Origin: Pegoplata infirma
Lineage: Eukaryota > Arthropoda > Insecta > Diptera > Anthomyiidae
Assembly: GCA_963921195.1 (NCBI GenBank)
Contig: OY992538.1
Coordinates: forward strand, 234,043,462-234,107,461
DNA length: 64,000 nucleotides
Direction: 5' to 3'
The notes under the pieces are model-generated. The model was not told the DNA's origin, made no database searches, and saw only the letters and a list, made by a program, of their open reading frames with translations. This document shows positions 10,591 to 23,991 of the stretch, piece after piece (the first letter of the stretch is position 1; each line of letters starts with the position of its first letter). The position numbers and the translations under genes were made by a program.

Positions 10591-11229
10591 CGTTTTTTTC
10601 TAAATATGAGAAAAATAATTTATAAAGGAAAATGGATAAAAGTAAAAACTAAAGAAAATACGAAAATTTTTTGTATTTTCGCATGACCTACGTCAGACAT
10701 TTCCCCAAAGAAGTACTAGATGACATGTCATTCCCAGACCTCTGCTGACTTTGAGTGAGGACATTTTGAAAATTTGTATGAAACTGTCCTCAACCCAGTA
10801 CATAGTGATGTCTTGTGGATGTCAGCAGTGACTCTGACATGTCACCGCCCCGTCACTGAGGATGGCTCGAGGACGTTGCCAACTGGGAAAATGCGTCAGA
10901 TTATGGCAACTGTTTCATTAAGAAAAATTTTCAGATTCTAAAACATTTTTTCTATAAAAAAAATTCTCAAATCACGAAAAAAAATTTTGTAGAAAATACT
11001 TTTGATTTTTCTCAACTTCAAGCATATTCTTCCGACAAAAAAAGTTCTCATAAATTGCGTCAGATTATGGCAACTGTTTCCTTAAGAAAAACAAAACTGG
11101 TATATTCATAACGAAAAGTTAGCATGGGTTTAACAAGTGATTAATTCAATATAAACTTCTAAACCCTTGCTAACAAGTAAAAAAAATGTGCTAACTCTTG
11201 GCTAAAATTCTCTCAATCAATGTTCCCAA

Positions 11230-11669
11230 CAGGGATGGAAAATCGGAATTTTGAAATGGCACTGGAGCTCAACCAAAAAAGTACTTTTTCGCCTTCGACG
11301 GTACTAAAAAAATTAAAGTCCAGTTTCTGTACGATAAACTCCGTTCGTCTGCGACGAATAAGAAGAAACTAGGCATAATTCAATTAGAAAAGTTCTTAAA
11401 TTAAGGACATCCTTATTCATTTATTTATTTTTTAGAGAAAACTCAATAAAGATTGATTAAAATCAAAAATTTCATTTATTTTAAGCTTTTGAAACATTTT
11501 TCCAATGAAAATCGCTCGATTTTCGGATTTTTTTTTTAGATTTGGTTGAAAAATGTATCAGATCGTCTGGTATAGAAATGGTACTAAATCAGTCGCGGGG
11601 GTACTACGGTATTTTTGAGAGTCAAAAAGTACTAAAAAAAGTACTAAAGTACTAACTTTTCCATCCCTG
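11230..11669. mobile_element. 440 bp hAT MITE (TSD GTTCCCAA)
   Basis: Ends CAGGGATGGAAAA and TTTTCCATCCCTG, flanked on both sides by the 8 bp duplication GTTCCCAA (11222-11229 and 11670-11677). Subterminal GTACTAAA repeats lie at both ends. No ORF. The TSD length and CAGGG-type end fit hAT. Confidence 0.9.
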
Positions 11670-11778
11670 GTTCCCAATTAAGTTAAGTTCTCTAGTTCTT
11701 AGTCAAAATATTTTAAATTTTTTTATGAATAAACTCTGTGCTTTTAGTCTGTTAAGGTTAATACACATTCTAGTAAAG

Positions 11779-12783
11779 GCCAATTGTCACGATGAGACAG
11801 AATAAAACAATTTTCGATGTTTTGTGTAAAAACATCGAAAACTCGAACCCGACTAAGAAAGTTATGCAATTTCAACCAGATGGACAGAGACAACGTGGCT
11901 GGCCCATGCTAAGATGGAGTGATGGGGTCAATGAAGGTATTTGAAAAACTACCACGAGCAACTGGAGAACAGTAGCAGCAGATAGAGATGTTCAGAGCAA
12001 GATTGGAGGCAGCCAAGACCCACACCGGATTGTAGCACTAATGATGATGATGTGTAAAAAGGATTGCATACTTTTAGGAAAGAAAAAAATATTACGTATG
12101 ATTTTCGACATTTTTTGAACAGCTTCTAAAAATGTCAAATATAGTCACAATAAGACAGAATAAAAGGATTTTTGATGTTTTGTGTAAAAAATGAGTGCAT
12201 ACTTTTAGGATTAAAGGAAAAAATTAAATTATGTATTATTTTCGACATTTTTTTAAATGCTTCTAAAAATAACCGAAATAATTGAACTCAGTAGTATAAG
12301 AAAAAAATTTTCTTTTGATTGCAAACAAAATTTAAGAAGTTTAAAAATTTGTTTTTGCATTTTTCCCGTAAAGTTAAATTCAGGCAAAAAAAAAAAAAAA
12401 AAATTGTCTTAAAAACACTTAAGAATCCATTCTTTTTTAAAGATGAGGAATAGCACTGGTGTTAAAAAAGATATCACCAAAAAGTGCCTCAGGTGTTGAG
12501 GCAGTGCTATATTTTTGGAAACGTCGTCGATTTCTGCCTCGGCACCTTTTAGAAAAGTCTATAAAAACTTGTTTGCTAAATGCCATTTGTCACAATACCA
12601 TTTTTCGTATTAGTTTTAAAATTATTTGTAAAAAAACAAGTTTTTTTATGCATATTTTTAGGCATACTTTAAAAAGTTCACTACTTTTTAATTTTTTGGC
12701 AATCAAAACAGAATTGTCTTCTTAAATATCGAAAATCATACGTAATATCAATTTTTTTGAGCCTAGTATCGTTACAATTGGTT
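11779..12783. mobile_element. About 1 kb element with CCAATTGTCACGAT ends
   Basis: Left end GCCAATTGTCACGATGAGAC matches the reverse complement of the right end (ATCGTTACAATTGG). The interior holds two diverged copies of a block with GATGTTTTGTGTAAAAA..GCATACTTTTAGG, a similar block recurs at 14325-14460, and a retrotransposon tail is inserted at 11833. Non-autonomous; superfamily unknown. Confidence 0.6.
11833..12050 (+). mobile_element. 5'-truncated non-LTR retrotransposon tail (RTE/related), TSD TGTGTAAAAA
   Basis: Translates to a degenerate reverse-transcriptase C-terminus: PDGQRQRGWPMLRWSDGVNE, a TGA stop, then NWRTVAADRDVQSKIGG and HRIVAL, ending in an ATGATGATGATG tail. Such tails are usual for RTE-type elements. 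The 10 bp TSD TGTGTAAAAA sits at 11823-11832 and 12051-12060, and the empty target is visible in the paralogous block near 12180. Confidence 0.75.
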
Positions 12784-14072
12784 TTTACGATGGAGGTCCT
12801 TCAAAAGGCATCCAGGAATCCTTTAAAAGAAAAAAAAGGAATCCTTTAAAAGGTCCTTTAAAAGGCATCCAGGATATATAATATATATTATATATAATAT
12901 ATTATCAGGACAAAAATTCATTTGAAACGTCAATTTTAATTTAAGGGAATTTAAAAATTACATCTGAAGTTCTTTTTAAATTCAATAGATTTCTGTACAG
13001 TCCAGCACCTCCATTTGGTATGCTTTTTAAAAAATTTTAAAGCATTCTTTTAGGCTTAAAATTAAAACCTCAAAAAGGAAAAGCTTAAAATATGCAGTTA
13101 TGATTTTAATCTTTACATATTTTTAGGCCTTCACACATTTGAAATATTTAGATATCTTTTATGTGAACGTAATTTTTAATTTGTGCAATATTTTTGTAAA
13201 GTAATATTTTTAATATTTTCTAATTTTTTTTTTGTTGTTATATAGTATAGTATTTTTTAAAGACAGAATAAAAATATGGCCTAACAATTAGTTATTTTGT
13301 TATATATATTTTATTTTTTTTAATAAGAAATGCTGACTTAATTTTTTGTTTTTAGAGAAAAAAATAGGAAAAAAATAATTTAAAGCTGTTCAATATGGTA
13401 TTTTCTTTTATTAAGATAATTTTTTTATATTTTTTCATAAAATATGTTTTGTTTATTATTTTTGTTTTATAAATATGGCAAATTTTTTGTTTTGTATTAA
13501 ACAGCTTTTTTTATAGTAAATTTTGTTGGTAATACAAATACACATTTTAATGTTTTAATTTTAAACAAAATGGAAGCAAACAATAATTATTTTTTTTTTT
13601 AGTTTATTTTATACATGATTTATAGCAAAATGTTTTTTAAACGTTATGTAAAAAAAAAAAAAAAATTAATAATTTTTTTATCATTACTTTTATTATATTT
13701 TGAATAATTTTTATAAGGTAAAAAAAATTTTATTTTTTTACTAATAAATTATTTTTATTTTACGTTTTTTTTTTAAGTAAAAAAATTTTTTATGTTTTAA
13801 TTTATTGTTTTTCTTTTTTCTAAAAAAAATGCATTTTCACGGAGTTTTATTTTTGTATAATTAGGATTTTGTTAAACATAATGATGGTGTGTGTGTGTGT
13901 TTTTATTTTTTATTGAAATATTTGTTTTTTTTTTAATGACGGTGTTTACAATGTGTGGATTTTGTTTTTAATTTCTGACAATTATTTGTTGTTTTTTTAT
14001 AATTTAATAGGATTTTATTTGTATATGTTTGTTATTATTGTGGTTGTAATTACTATTATTATTTAGCAATAA
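12784..14072 (-). other. drk: drk 3' UTR and downstream AT-rich sequence
   Basis: Sequence 3' of the drk stop codon on the minus strand. It is extremely AT-rich with many AATAAA-type signals (the nearest at complement 14014-14019), so the poly(A) site cannot be chosen. A (TA)-rich palindromic patch (12872-12905) and short AATCCTTTAAAAGG repeats (12805-12870) are the only visible structure. Confidence 0.5.
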
Positions 14073-14246
<174 letters not shown>

Positions 14247-14535
14247 CTAGAAGAAAAGTAAGAAAGATGTGTGATTAATATGTTCTTATTATTTAGAAAA
14301 AAAAATCGTATTATATTAATTTAAGACCAATTGTCACGCTACCACTAAAAATAAGGCACACGGGTTTTGATATTTTTTGTGTAATAAAGTAGTGTATACT
14401 TTTAGGCTTAAAGAAAATATTGATATAATGCATAATTTGCGATATTTTTAGAAATGTTTGGCATGCACCAGTAGAGGCTAAAGTTTTTTTCACAAAATTT
14501 TTTTTTCCGGCGAAAATTTTTTTTTTACCATTTTT

Positions 14536-15141
14536 TATACCCTCCACTTAGTGATAGAGGGTATATATAAGTTTGTCATTCTGTTTGTAACTCATCGAAA
14601 TATCGATCTGGGACCCCATAAAGTATATATATTCATGATGCCCGATCGATTTTAAGACATTCTAGCGATGTCCGTCTGTCTGTGGAAAATGCTGTCGCGG
14701 ACAAAATATTGCACAGAGATGACTGAAACTTAACATATTTATTGGAAGTTCTCCCGAGAAGTTTGGTATTGCATATGAGCGATATCGGTTCAGCGGTTCA
14801 AAAGTTATGAACGAAAATGTAAGCACACCTCAAAAATTTCAGTACATTCAACATAACCTAAAAATACAAAATGCTTTAATTCGGCTTCTGTTTGGCATAT
14901 GTGAACATAATTGAACACCAAATGGTATTTAAACAAGTACGAACATATTTTTTGACAAAAAAAGAAAAAAATCGCGGATTTTTTTTACCAAAATTTTTTT
15001 TCGCGGAAATTTTTTTTTCAAAATTTTTTTTTTTTCAAAAGTAATTTCCTTTTAAATAAAGTTTTTTGCAATAATCTTTTTGAATTTGTGGAGGGTATCA
15101 CTACATTCGGCAAGGCCGAATTTAACTTTTTTACTTGTTTT
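14536..15141 (+). mobile_element. mini-me/DINE-1-like repeat, copy b
   Basis: Near full-length forward copy. It begins with the TATACCCTC..GAGGGTATA dyad, then CATCGAAATATCGATCTGGG, ATAAAGTATATATATTC, the GTCCGTCTGTCTGT tract, GATATCGGTTCAGCGG, and ends with the ATTCGGCAAGGCCGAAT hairpin and TTAACTTTTTTACTTGTTT. No TIRs and no TSD, as expected for rolling-circle relatives. Confidence 0.75.
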
Positions 15142-15597
15142 AACCTTTTTCCAAAATTTTGTTATAAAAAATTAGTAAAGAAATATTTGGTGCATAAAAA
15201 TTAATTTGAAAAAGAAATTTGGTAAAAAAAAACTTGTGAAACCAAATTTTGATGAAAAAAAAAAAATTGGTTAAAAAATGGTAAAAAAACAATGAAAGCA
15301 AGTGGAGAGTTAAATTCGGCTGTGAATCTTCTATACCCTCCAAAAACAAAAAAAATAGTTTCCTGGGGACTTTGAAATTTTTTAATTGTTTAACAAAAAT
15401 ACAAAAAACTTGTGAAAATGGCGTTATTTACAGATTGGGTTAGATGCTCAAGGGGAAACTTCCATAAGACATATTCGTACCAAGACATAAGACATATTTG
15501 ACTGCATAGTTCTTTCCACAGACGGACGGACATTTATAAAAATATATAAAAAATATATAGAATGTCTTATAATCCATCATGAATCAATAATATATAT

Positions 15598-17231
15598 CAG
15601 ACATGTGCACGAATGCATTTAAAAGTCGTTTAGAGACATTCTAAAAATTTAGAATGAAAGACACTATTCTATTTTTTCAGTCCGAAACGAATGAATAATG
15701 TATTATGCTTGCAATACAAAGAAAAAACGAAAAAAAAACGAGTACAGTATTTTAGAATTAGAAATATTTTAAAATACTGTACTCTGAAGCGAATAAATCA
15801 AAAGATTTTTCAAGAAGAAAGGTTTTTTTTTGAGAATTTTTTATGTTGACCTCTACACATGTGTGGATGTATTGGGTCCTAACCATAGAAAAGATTAGAA
15901 GGTACGCAGTGTTGTATTTGATGTATTTTCCAATATGGTGGCAAAATGCTTGTTCTTCCTTATCTCACACGTATTTAATATCAAATTAGATTCTTTGTTT
16001 ATAAAAAATTGAATTTGTCTTTCATTTAATTACATTTATTATTTATTTCGCTTTATTCAACGTTTTTTTTTTAAGATAATACGCGCTATTGATAGTTTAA
16101 AAACTTTTTTTCTCTTTTGTTGTTTGCTTTGTTGTTGTTCTCCTTTATCTTGCATTGTTTTTATTAAACGTCAAAAGTTACATAATGTGCTGTCACTAAT
16201 ACTTATTCAAGCGAAATACGACTCTGTTTCATTTCTATTTTTTCTATGGTCCTAACTTTGAATCAAAAAATTCAAAGCAAAACGTAGCAAAATCGATGGC
16301 GACCTTATACCGGATAAAAATCGATGGCGACCTTATAGGGAAAGTTGACATCTTCGCATGTGTGGATCCCATCGGGTCCTAACTTTGAATCTAAAACTTC
16401 AAAATCCCGGAAATTTTAAAATGCTCATATCTCTATAACTACCGGCAACACGACAAAAAGTATCCCTTGGATCGTAGAACAAGACCACCGAACACTTAAA
16501 AGCAATTTGAGCACCAGGTTTTGAGTTATTTCAGTTTTTAACACCCAATAGGTTAAACACACTTAAAAAATAAAGTATCCCAAAAACTATTGCTCGGATT
16601 GCTCTCGGGTTTTGAAAATTTCGAAAATTGCTTTACAACTTTTTGTCGTATCGGCGGTAGTTATCGAGATATGAACATTTTAAAATTTCCGGGAATTAAA
16701 ATTGTTTGATATGTGAAGAGATCAATTTTCCCTTTAGGGCCGCCATCGATTTTGATCCGAAATTTTGCTCGGTTTTGCTATATCTTGCTTAGTTTTCGAG
16801 ATATGGCAATTTTAGTTTCAAAACCAATAGGTTAAATATTTTTGAAACTTAAATAATTTGTATTTTTTTGCTCGATTTGATTTCGAGTGTTTTTTAAAAA
16901 ATAATTTTTCCAAAAAACAAGATATGTGAACTTTTTTTAAAAAAAATTAAGGTTTTTTTAAAATATTTTTTATTAAAAATATTCTAAGTGCTTAGTGTAT
17001 ATTTAAAATATTCTACAGCACGGTGTAATTTTTAAAATCACTGCTACGTTTGTCATTCTAGAAACGAATGGTTTTACATTCTAAACGTTCAAACAATAAA
17101 AAAATTTAATTTTGCTGTTACTCATCATTCTAAACATTCTAATTCGCAAACACTGTACTCTAAAAGTGTTGTACTCTGAAGCGAATGACTCGGTGTAAGC
17201 GAAGAAACGAATATATCCGTGCACATGTCTG
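15598..17231. mobile_element. 1.63 kb hAT-like element, ends CAGACATGTGCAC
   Basis: Termini CAGACATGTGCACG and CGTGCACATGTCTG are inverted; flanks are ATATAT on both sides, consistent with an AT-only target duplication in the TA tract. The interior contains inverted runs of GTACAGTATTTTAGAA and blocks such as TGGGTCCTAACTTTGAATC, with no transposase frame. It hosts the hAT MITE at 15884. Confidence 0.7.
15884..16248 (+). mobile_element. Intact hAT MITE (TSD GTCCTAAC)
   Basis: 365 bp copy with ends CATAGAAAAGATTAGAAG and TTCTATTTTTTCTATG. The 8 bp duplication GTCCTAAC is at 15876-15883 and 16249-16256. Same family as the self-nested pair at 3787-4505. It is the third level of a stack: mini-me-like, then hAT-like, then this MITE. 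Confidence 0.92.
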
Positions 17232-18326
17232 ATATATTTATTTTATGGGGTCCCGATCGATATTTCGATGCGGTACACACCCTCCAATCCCATACTGTGG
17301 ATGGAGAGTATAAAAATCGTAATAAATAATTTTCGGCTAAAAAAAAAATTATAAAAAAAATTAGCGATATTTGTTTTTGTCAAACAAAAAATTTCGGAAA
17401 TTTTACTTTTTTTTACTTAACTTTTACCCCTAACATTTTTTCTGAACATACCAACAACCTATCTTCATTTCCTAAAGGTGTTTCCATGCAATATTTCATG
17501 GCATTATGTAAAATTTATTAAAGAATAGGATATCTCTCATATTTTTAGCGTAATCTCATTTTTTATTAAATTTTTTTTAATCACTTTAAACACTTTAAAC
17601 ACCTTATATTCGCAGATTTTTATAAAAAAATCCGCGATCGCAACCTTATTATAATATCCCCCAAAAAAACCGATTTTTTTTCATTAAAAGGAACAAATTT
17701 AGGGGGTAAGACCTAAAAAAAAAGAAAAAAAAAATTTTGTCTGGGCCCTCTAATAAATATTTTTTTTAACTTACAATGGCGATATCTCAAAAACTAAGCC
17801 AAATAGAGCAAAATGGAGGAAATTTTTGGTCCCGTGAATCTCCATAGTTTCGCGGGTCCTCTTCACATGTGGACCCCATTGGGTCCTAACTTTGAATCCG
17901 TTCTTCCCCCTTCATTTGCACCCCTAAATATAAATTTAGGCCGCTAAAAAAATACGTTTTCGTTAATTTTTCTGCTCTACAAAATAAAACCAATTACATA
18001 AAGATCGGATGGTGACACTAGGTGAGACTTCTCTTGTAAGTGGAGGGTATAAAAGTTTCGTTGGAAATTTTAAGATCTAACATGAAAGCATCCACTTAAA
18101 GAAATTCTCTATCAAAATAAATCAAGTGAAATATGAAAAAACTTTTATTTTCTTAAAAAAATCAATTTAATTTCGAACGAAAATGATTAAAGTGATAACT
18201 TCAAAATTCGAAATTATGAATATGGCCGAAAGATTCTAAAACATTTTTCCTTAAAAAAAAAAAAACATTTTTCCGCATTAAACTAATCTATTTTATCTAC
18301 CATTGTTCATTTGTCTCATTGTCTTA

Positions 18327-18566
<240 letters not shown>

Positions 18567-18611
18567 TTAAAAAGTAATAAAATCTATAATTGAATATAAT
18601 CAAACTACTCA

Positions 18612-18794
<183 letters not shown>

Positions 18795-18814
18795 TCAAAC
18801 AAACAAAAAACTTA

Positions 18815-18943
<129 letters not shown>

Positions 18944-19679
18944 TTAATTATATTAAATTTAAATCGAAAATGAAATGACAAAAATTAGAAGAAAATTGGG
19001 GAAAAAATCGAGAACTTATTAGATATGATCAGATACAATTGAAGGGATTATTGTAAAAACCATGAGAACATTAGAAGAAGGCGAATTAGAAAAAGGCGAA
19101 AGACACAAAAAACTAAATGTGGCTTGTCAAGTTTTTACAATAATTGTATACAATCAAATGCAACCCATATTAAGATATAATATCCAAAGCATTTAATTTT
19201 CTAAAAGATGTTAGTTTTCTAAAAAACAATAGACTTTTTTTGTTTTAGACAAAATGATTGAAGCTTTGTAAAAAAATAAATAGCATCACTTCCTTTTGTC
19301 TATTTTGTGGCTATTGAAAACCACAATCTTTTTTATTAAATAAATTTTAAGAAAATATTTCCCATTCATCATATACATTACAAACAATCATGAAAAAACA
19401 TGTGTATTCAATAGTTTTGTATTTTAACTTTATAATTTATTTATGCAAAATCTTTTTATTTATTCATTCTATGCCAGATAAAACAAAAAAAAAAAAAAAC
19501 AAAACACGTTAATGACGCTTTTGCATAAGTTTGTAGGTATTTATTTATTCAACAAAAATCATCAATGAATAACACGGTTCGACAAAAAAGCAATTTTTAA
19601 ATTTAATTAAAAAAAAGTGCAAAAACTACTTTTTTATTTTTTTAATTTAAAATTTAATTTTCCAGCGCGACCCTCGTAT

Positions 19680-20100
19680 CTTAATCAGAGTCTGAGAATT
19701 TGTCTATAGGAAAAAGGTCTCAGAATCTGAAACTTTTTCCTTAAAAAAAATGTATGAAGCTTAGCATTTTTCGATTGAAAAAGGTCTCAGAATCTGAGAA
19801 AAAGGTCTTGATACTGGGAGTTTTCTGTAGCAAAAAGCCTCAGAATCTAAAACTTTTCTATAACAAAAAGGTATTAGAATCAGAGACTTTTTCTATAAGA
19901 AAAAGATTTCACAAACTTACCAATTTTCTATAGGAAAAAGGTCTCAGAATCGGGCCTTTTTCCGAAAGAAAAACATTTTCTTTAAGAAAAATGTATAAAG
20001 CTGAGCCTTTTGCGATTGTAAAAGGTCTCAGAATCTGAGAACTTTTTCTATGGAAAAAAGGTCTCAATATTAGGAGTTTTCTGTAGCAAAAAGCTAAGCA
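19680..20100. repeat. Minisatellite array, 35-40 bp palindromic unit (drk intron 1)
   Basis: About 10-11 degenerate monomers with TCTCAGAATCTGAGA and TTTTTCTATAGGAAAAAGG. Same family as the large array at 59625-61050. Confidence 0.85.
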
Positions 20101-21097
20101 AATATATTTGTCGTTCCCCTGTGGTCCAATGGTTCAAAAGTTATGAACAAACCCAACATTGGTAAGCCACAAAAATATTTTACAAAGTATTTTGACACCC
20201 AAAAATATTTTTACACTAAATAAAAAAAATTAAACTCTAAAAAAATTTTACACACAAAAAAAATTTTACACTCAAAAAATGACAATTTTTTTACAAAAAC
20301 GACTAAAAAAGTTTTTTGCTCAAAATATTTCTAAACCAAAATTGTTAAATGGTTTTTCAAGTTAGAAAATTTACTATCACTTAAACAGGGAATTGCAATG
20401 CATTGTGGAGGGCATGCATAAATACGGCCAAGTCGAATTTAACTTTTCTACTTGTTCTAGTTACAATTGATCTTATTCGAAATAAAATTGATCTTTTTAT
20501 AGCCTACATCACACTGTGGTACAGGGTATAATGAGTTTGTGCTGATGTTTGTAACTACCCGAAATATTGGTCCGAGACCCACTTTTAAGCATACCGATCG
20601 ACTCAGAATCACTATTTGAGTCGATTTAGTGATGTCCGTCCGTCTGTCTGTCTGTCCATGCAAACGTTGTAAGCACGATACTGGTCGCAATTTTTAATCG
20701 ACTTGAAATTTTAAACTTAAGGCTCTTTTGGCCCAAGGGCGAAGCCTATTGAAATTGCAAAAAATCGGTCCATATTTAGACCTAGCCCCTATACAAAGGT
20801 CCTCTCTAGTTTTGGCTCAAATAACTCTAATAACCGCATTACAATAGGTATCTTTCGAAATTTGACAGGTAATCATGTTTTATCTACACAAATCACCATT
20901 CCTAATTTTAAAGAAATCGGACTGGTTCTTCTTGTAGCCCCCATACAAACCACCTTCCCGATTTTCACATAAATCTCTCAAATTTCATAAAAATAGAAAA
21001 TATTTAATTAAAATTCTGTTTGTGTATGTTAAACGCACACATTAATAACCTTATGAAATCTGATTATCGTCGGACCATTTTTGGAATTAGGTCCGCC

Positions 21098-22333
21098 CTA
21101 GGGTGGCCCAAAATTCCATTTGCTTCGCTACAGGTCAACGTACCTTCAAAAATGAAAGATAGTATCGTAACTAATATTTTGCGCCAAATTGCAGCACCCT
21201 ACGACGATTAGAAGGGGATGCTAACTGATCACATGTGTTTGCAACCTCTAAAGAAATCTAAAAAAAAAATTTTGCAATCCTAAAAATGACTACATGGAAT
21301 GGTATCGTTACAAGAGCACATAAGCCACATATGGCTATTTTGCCCTAAGGTTGCCTACAAAGGACAATAAGGACATTTTAGTTTCGATTAGGAAAAAAAC
21401 AAAAAAATGTTTTTTGATATTATACTCAAATTAAAGATATTTGTAGTACCTTTCAAATGAACTTTATCGCAACTTAATGGTCCACATAGTTTTTGAGTTA
21501 CAGCGGTTTTAGTGAAATGCAGGGTTCCGCTTTTATTAATACAGTCAAACTCGGTTATAACGAACTCGGTTATAACGAATTCTCGGTTATAACGAACTGA
21601 TTCCAAAGTCCCGACGTTTTGGCAACCATTTTCACACAAAATACATCTTTTACAACGAACTCGGTTATAGCGAATCCTCGGTTAAAACGAACTACTTATC
21701 ATGGTCCCATGAACACAATTTCATGTATATTTACTTTTTTATAACGAACTTCCATAAATATTTTGAAATGTGCCGAAATTATATTTACCAAACTCACGAA
21801 ACGATAGAAATTTTTGGTTAATATTATAATTTTGATAAAATTTATTTATATTTTTAATATTTTCTTCTCAACAAGTAGTTGACTTACAAAAAAACGTCAA
21901 ATAAAATAATATTGAAACATTTTTTTTTTTGGAAATAAAACTAAGTTGATATAAAATATACCCCGCTTATAGCGAACTTCGCTTATAACGAACTATTTTT
22001 GCTGGTCCCTCGGAGTTCGCTATAACCGGGTTCGACTGTATGTATTTTTTTTTTGTTTAAGGACAATCTTAGGACAAAATAACCACATGTGAATTATGTG
22101 CTCTTGTTACGCTACCATTCCAAATGGTTATTTTTAAGATTGCAGCAAAATTTTTTTCAAGATTTCTTTGGAGGTTGCAAACACTTATGATCAGTTAGCA
22201 TCCCCTTCCAATCGTTGTAGGGTGCTGCAATTTGACGCAAATTGTTCGTTACGATGCCATCTATCATATTTTGAGGTACGTTCAGTTGTGAGTTATACTT
22301 AGTATTTTTCTATATGTTGATGGGCCACACTAG
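21098..22333. mobile_element. Foldback element, arms of about 250-300 bp
   Basis: Outer ends CTAGGGTGGCCCA and TGGGCCACACTAG. Long imperfect inverted arms (roughly 21098-21400 against 22050-22333) share blocks such as GGGGATGCTAACTGATCA and AGAGCACATAA. The spacer holds a Tigger/pogo-like MITE. Flanks TCCGCC/CCCGCC may be the target duplication. No coding sequence. Confidence 0.7.
21542..22038 (+). mobile_element. 497 bp pogo/Tigger-like MITE, TA TSD, copy 1
   Basis: Ends CAGTCAAACTCGGTTATAAC and GTTCGACTG-type reverse end, flanked by TA (21540-21541, 22039-22040). Several subterminal GGTTATAACGAAC repeats. Second copy in opposite orientation at 49793-50286. Confidence 0.85.
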
Positions 22334-22515
22334 CCCGCCCCATTTAAAAATTTTGCCCGATATTCAGTTAAAGCGGTATATTGTCAACAGAAAGAAGCCT
22401 AAACTAAATGTAGATCTAATCAGTCCATGTTTGAACTTGGGACCCATTTTTCGGGAAACTCTGGTGTAGGGTATTATATGGTCGGTCTTGACCGACTTTA
22501 ATTTTCTTACTTCTT

Positions 22516-22760
22516 CGAATTACAACTGATATTTTTCGAATTACAATTGGAAATTTCGAATTACAACTGATCTTTTTCGAATTTCAATTATTTTTTTTTA
22601 ATTCAATTGATCTTTTTCGAACTACAATTGATCTTTTTTGAATTACAATTGATCTTTTTCAAATAACAATTGGAATATTAGAATAACAATTGGAATTTTT
22701 GAATTACAAAAGGAATCTTCGAGTTACAAGTAGAATCTTTGAACTACAATTGATCTTTTT
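22516..22760 (+). repeat. Minisatellite, TTTTTCGAATTACAATTGAT unit
   Basis: About ten degenerate monomers of 20-25 bp (CGAATTACAATTGATC) directly after the hairpin end of the preceding mini-me-like copy. Its location at the element's edge suggests growth from the element terminus. Confidence 0.75.
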
Positions 22761-23639
22761 CGAAATACTTCTCTAAATGGTGTACAAAAACAAATTTTTT
22801 TAGCTTATAATTTTTGGCGGAAAGTGTAAAAATGAAAGGGTTTTGTTAAAACATGGAAATACTATTGTGTTTCATTTTAGAACAGTTTTACTTTTTTTTT
22901 TTTGTTTTGTAAAGATATGTTTTGATGTATTTAGTTTATGTTTATTGCTATAAAATGACCCACTTTTATAGAATTTATTGTTTACGCTAAACATGTGGTA
23001 TAATTTTTTTGACGTTAATTTTTAAATTTTAGAAATTATGAGAGAGAATATTTTAAACAAAAATAGAAAAATATACTACAATGAAAATTTTGTTTTTTTA
23101 AATGGATTAAAAAGTTTAAATTAGAGGTTCAAATTTTAATAAAACATCACACAACAGGTTTGAATTCTACGTAATTTACAGAAAAAAAATATGTATAAAA
23201 AATTCATGATGAATATCACAAAAAGGCTTTGTAATAAATATCTACTGAGTATTACAAGTTTATGACTCATTTATTTTTAATATTTTCTCAAAGTTTTAAA
23301 ATATGTATGTGAAACTTACATTTTTTTAAGAACCATCAATCAATTGGGTTGATTTTTACATAAGAAATAAACATATGCTGATATTAACCCTTTTAAATAT
23401 TTTGGGAAAAAAATGAAAATCTGCTTATGTCTAATTTTACCCTAAATATTACTAATAGAGGAATCAGGATTATACTCTCCATTTTTAAAATTATCTCCTT
23501 ATGAATATTTATTTTATTCGAATGTTGAATGTTTAAGTCTTTTACAAAGCCAACTCTATAAAAATATTTTTGAGTGACAAAAATAACTCAAGATTGTCTT
23601 TCGAAAGTGAGCATGTTTTTTAAAATTGTAAGTTCGCGA

Positions 23640-23832
23640 AAACCCTTTGCCGAAATTCTCTCTGTTGCTTATAAATTTTGAACCACTGGACCCATTTTGC
23701 TGAAATGCTATACAAACCTGACCAGGTAAATTACTAAATTTACCTGGTTTATGGGGTACTAGACCAATATTTCGAGGTGTTACAAAAGGAATGACAAACT
23801 TATAAAATACCCACTTTATAGTGGAGGGTATA
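23640..23832 (-). mobile_element. mini-me-like repeat, partial copy i
   Basis: Right part of a reverse copy: TTTGAACCACTGGACCC, GGTTTATGGGGTACTAGACC, GGAATGACAAACTTATAAAA and GTGGAGGGTATAAAA. A perfect 12 bp-stem hairpin (23721-23748, ACCAGGTAAATT/loop ACTA) sits just before TTTATGGGG, the same junction that holds a hairpin in copy a. Confidence 0.65.
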
Positions 23833-23991
23833 AAATTTTTTTAAAAAATATAATCATTCCATTTTGTTCCTGAATAGATATTTAACCAAATAATTCTGAT
23901 ATAGGATTCTGCATTTCAAATTTTGAGTTTTTGATGTTTTTTAAAAAGTACTAATTTTTCCCAAAAATTAATATGGTTAATAAGGCCATTA

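Larger units (their letters stand above)
15300..17305 (-). mobile_element. mini-me-like repeat, copy g, interrupted
   Basis: Reverse copy: TTAAATTCGGCTGTGAATC and TACCCTCC at the left, TTTATGGGGTCCCGATCG.. ATGGAGAGTATAAAA at the right. A 1.6 kb hAT-like element (15598-17231) sits in its TA tract. Confidence 0.65.
20497..22515 (+). mobile_element. mini-me-like repeat, second subfamily (copy h1), interrupted
   Basis: Begins CTACATCACACTGTGGTACAGGGTATAATGAG, written here as the dyad CACACTGTG plus GGGTATAATGAG. Then come ACCCGAAATATTGGTCC, a GTCCGTCCGTCTGTCTGT tract and GTAGCCCCCATACAAACCACC, and it ends at the hairpin GTCGGTCTTGACCGAC. A foldback element (21098-22333) is inserted in it; the continuous arrangement is seen at 32816-33418. 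Confidence 0.7.

Noticed and set aside
21020..21211. 63-residue ORF in drk intron 1
   Set aside because: It spans the junction of a mini-me-like repeat and a foldback element, so it is composite and has no protein features.
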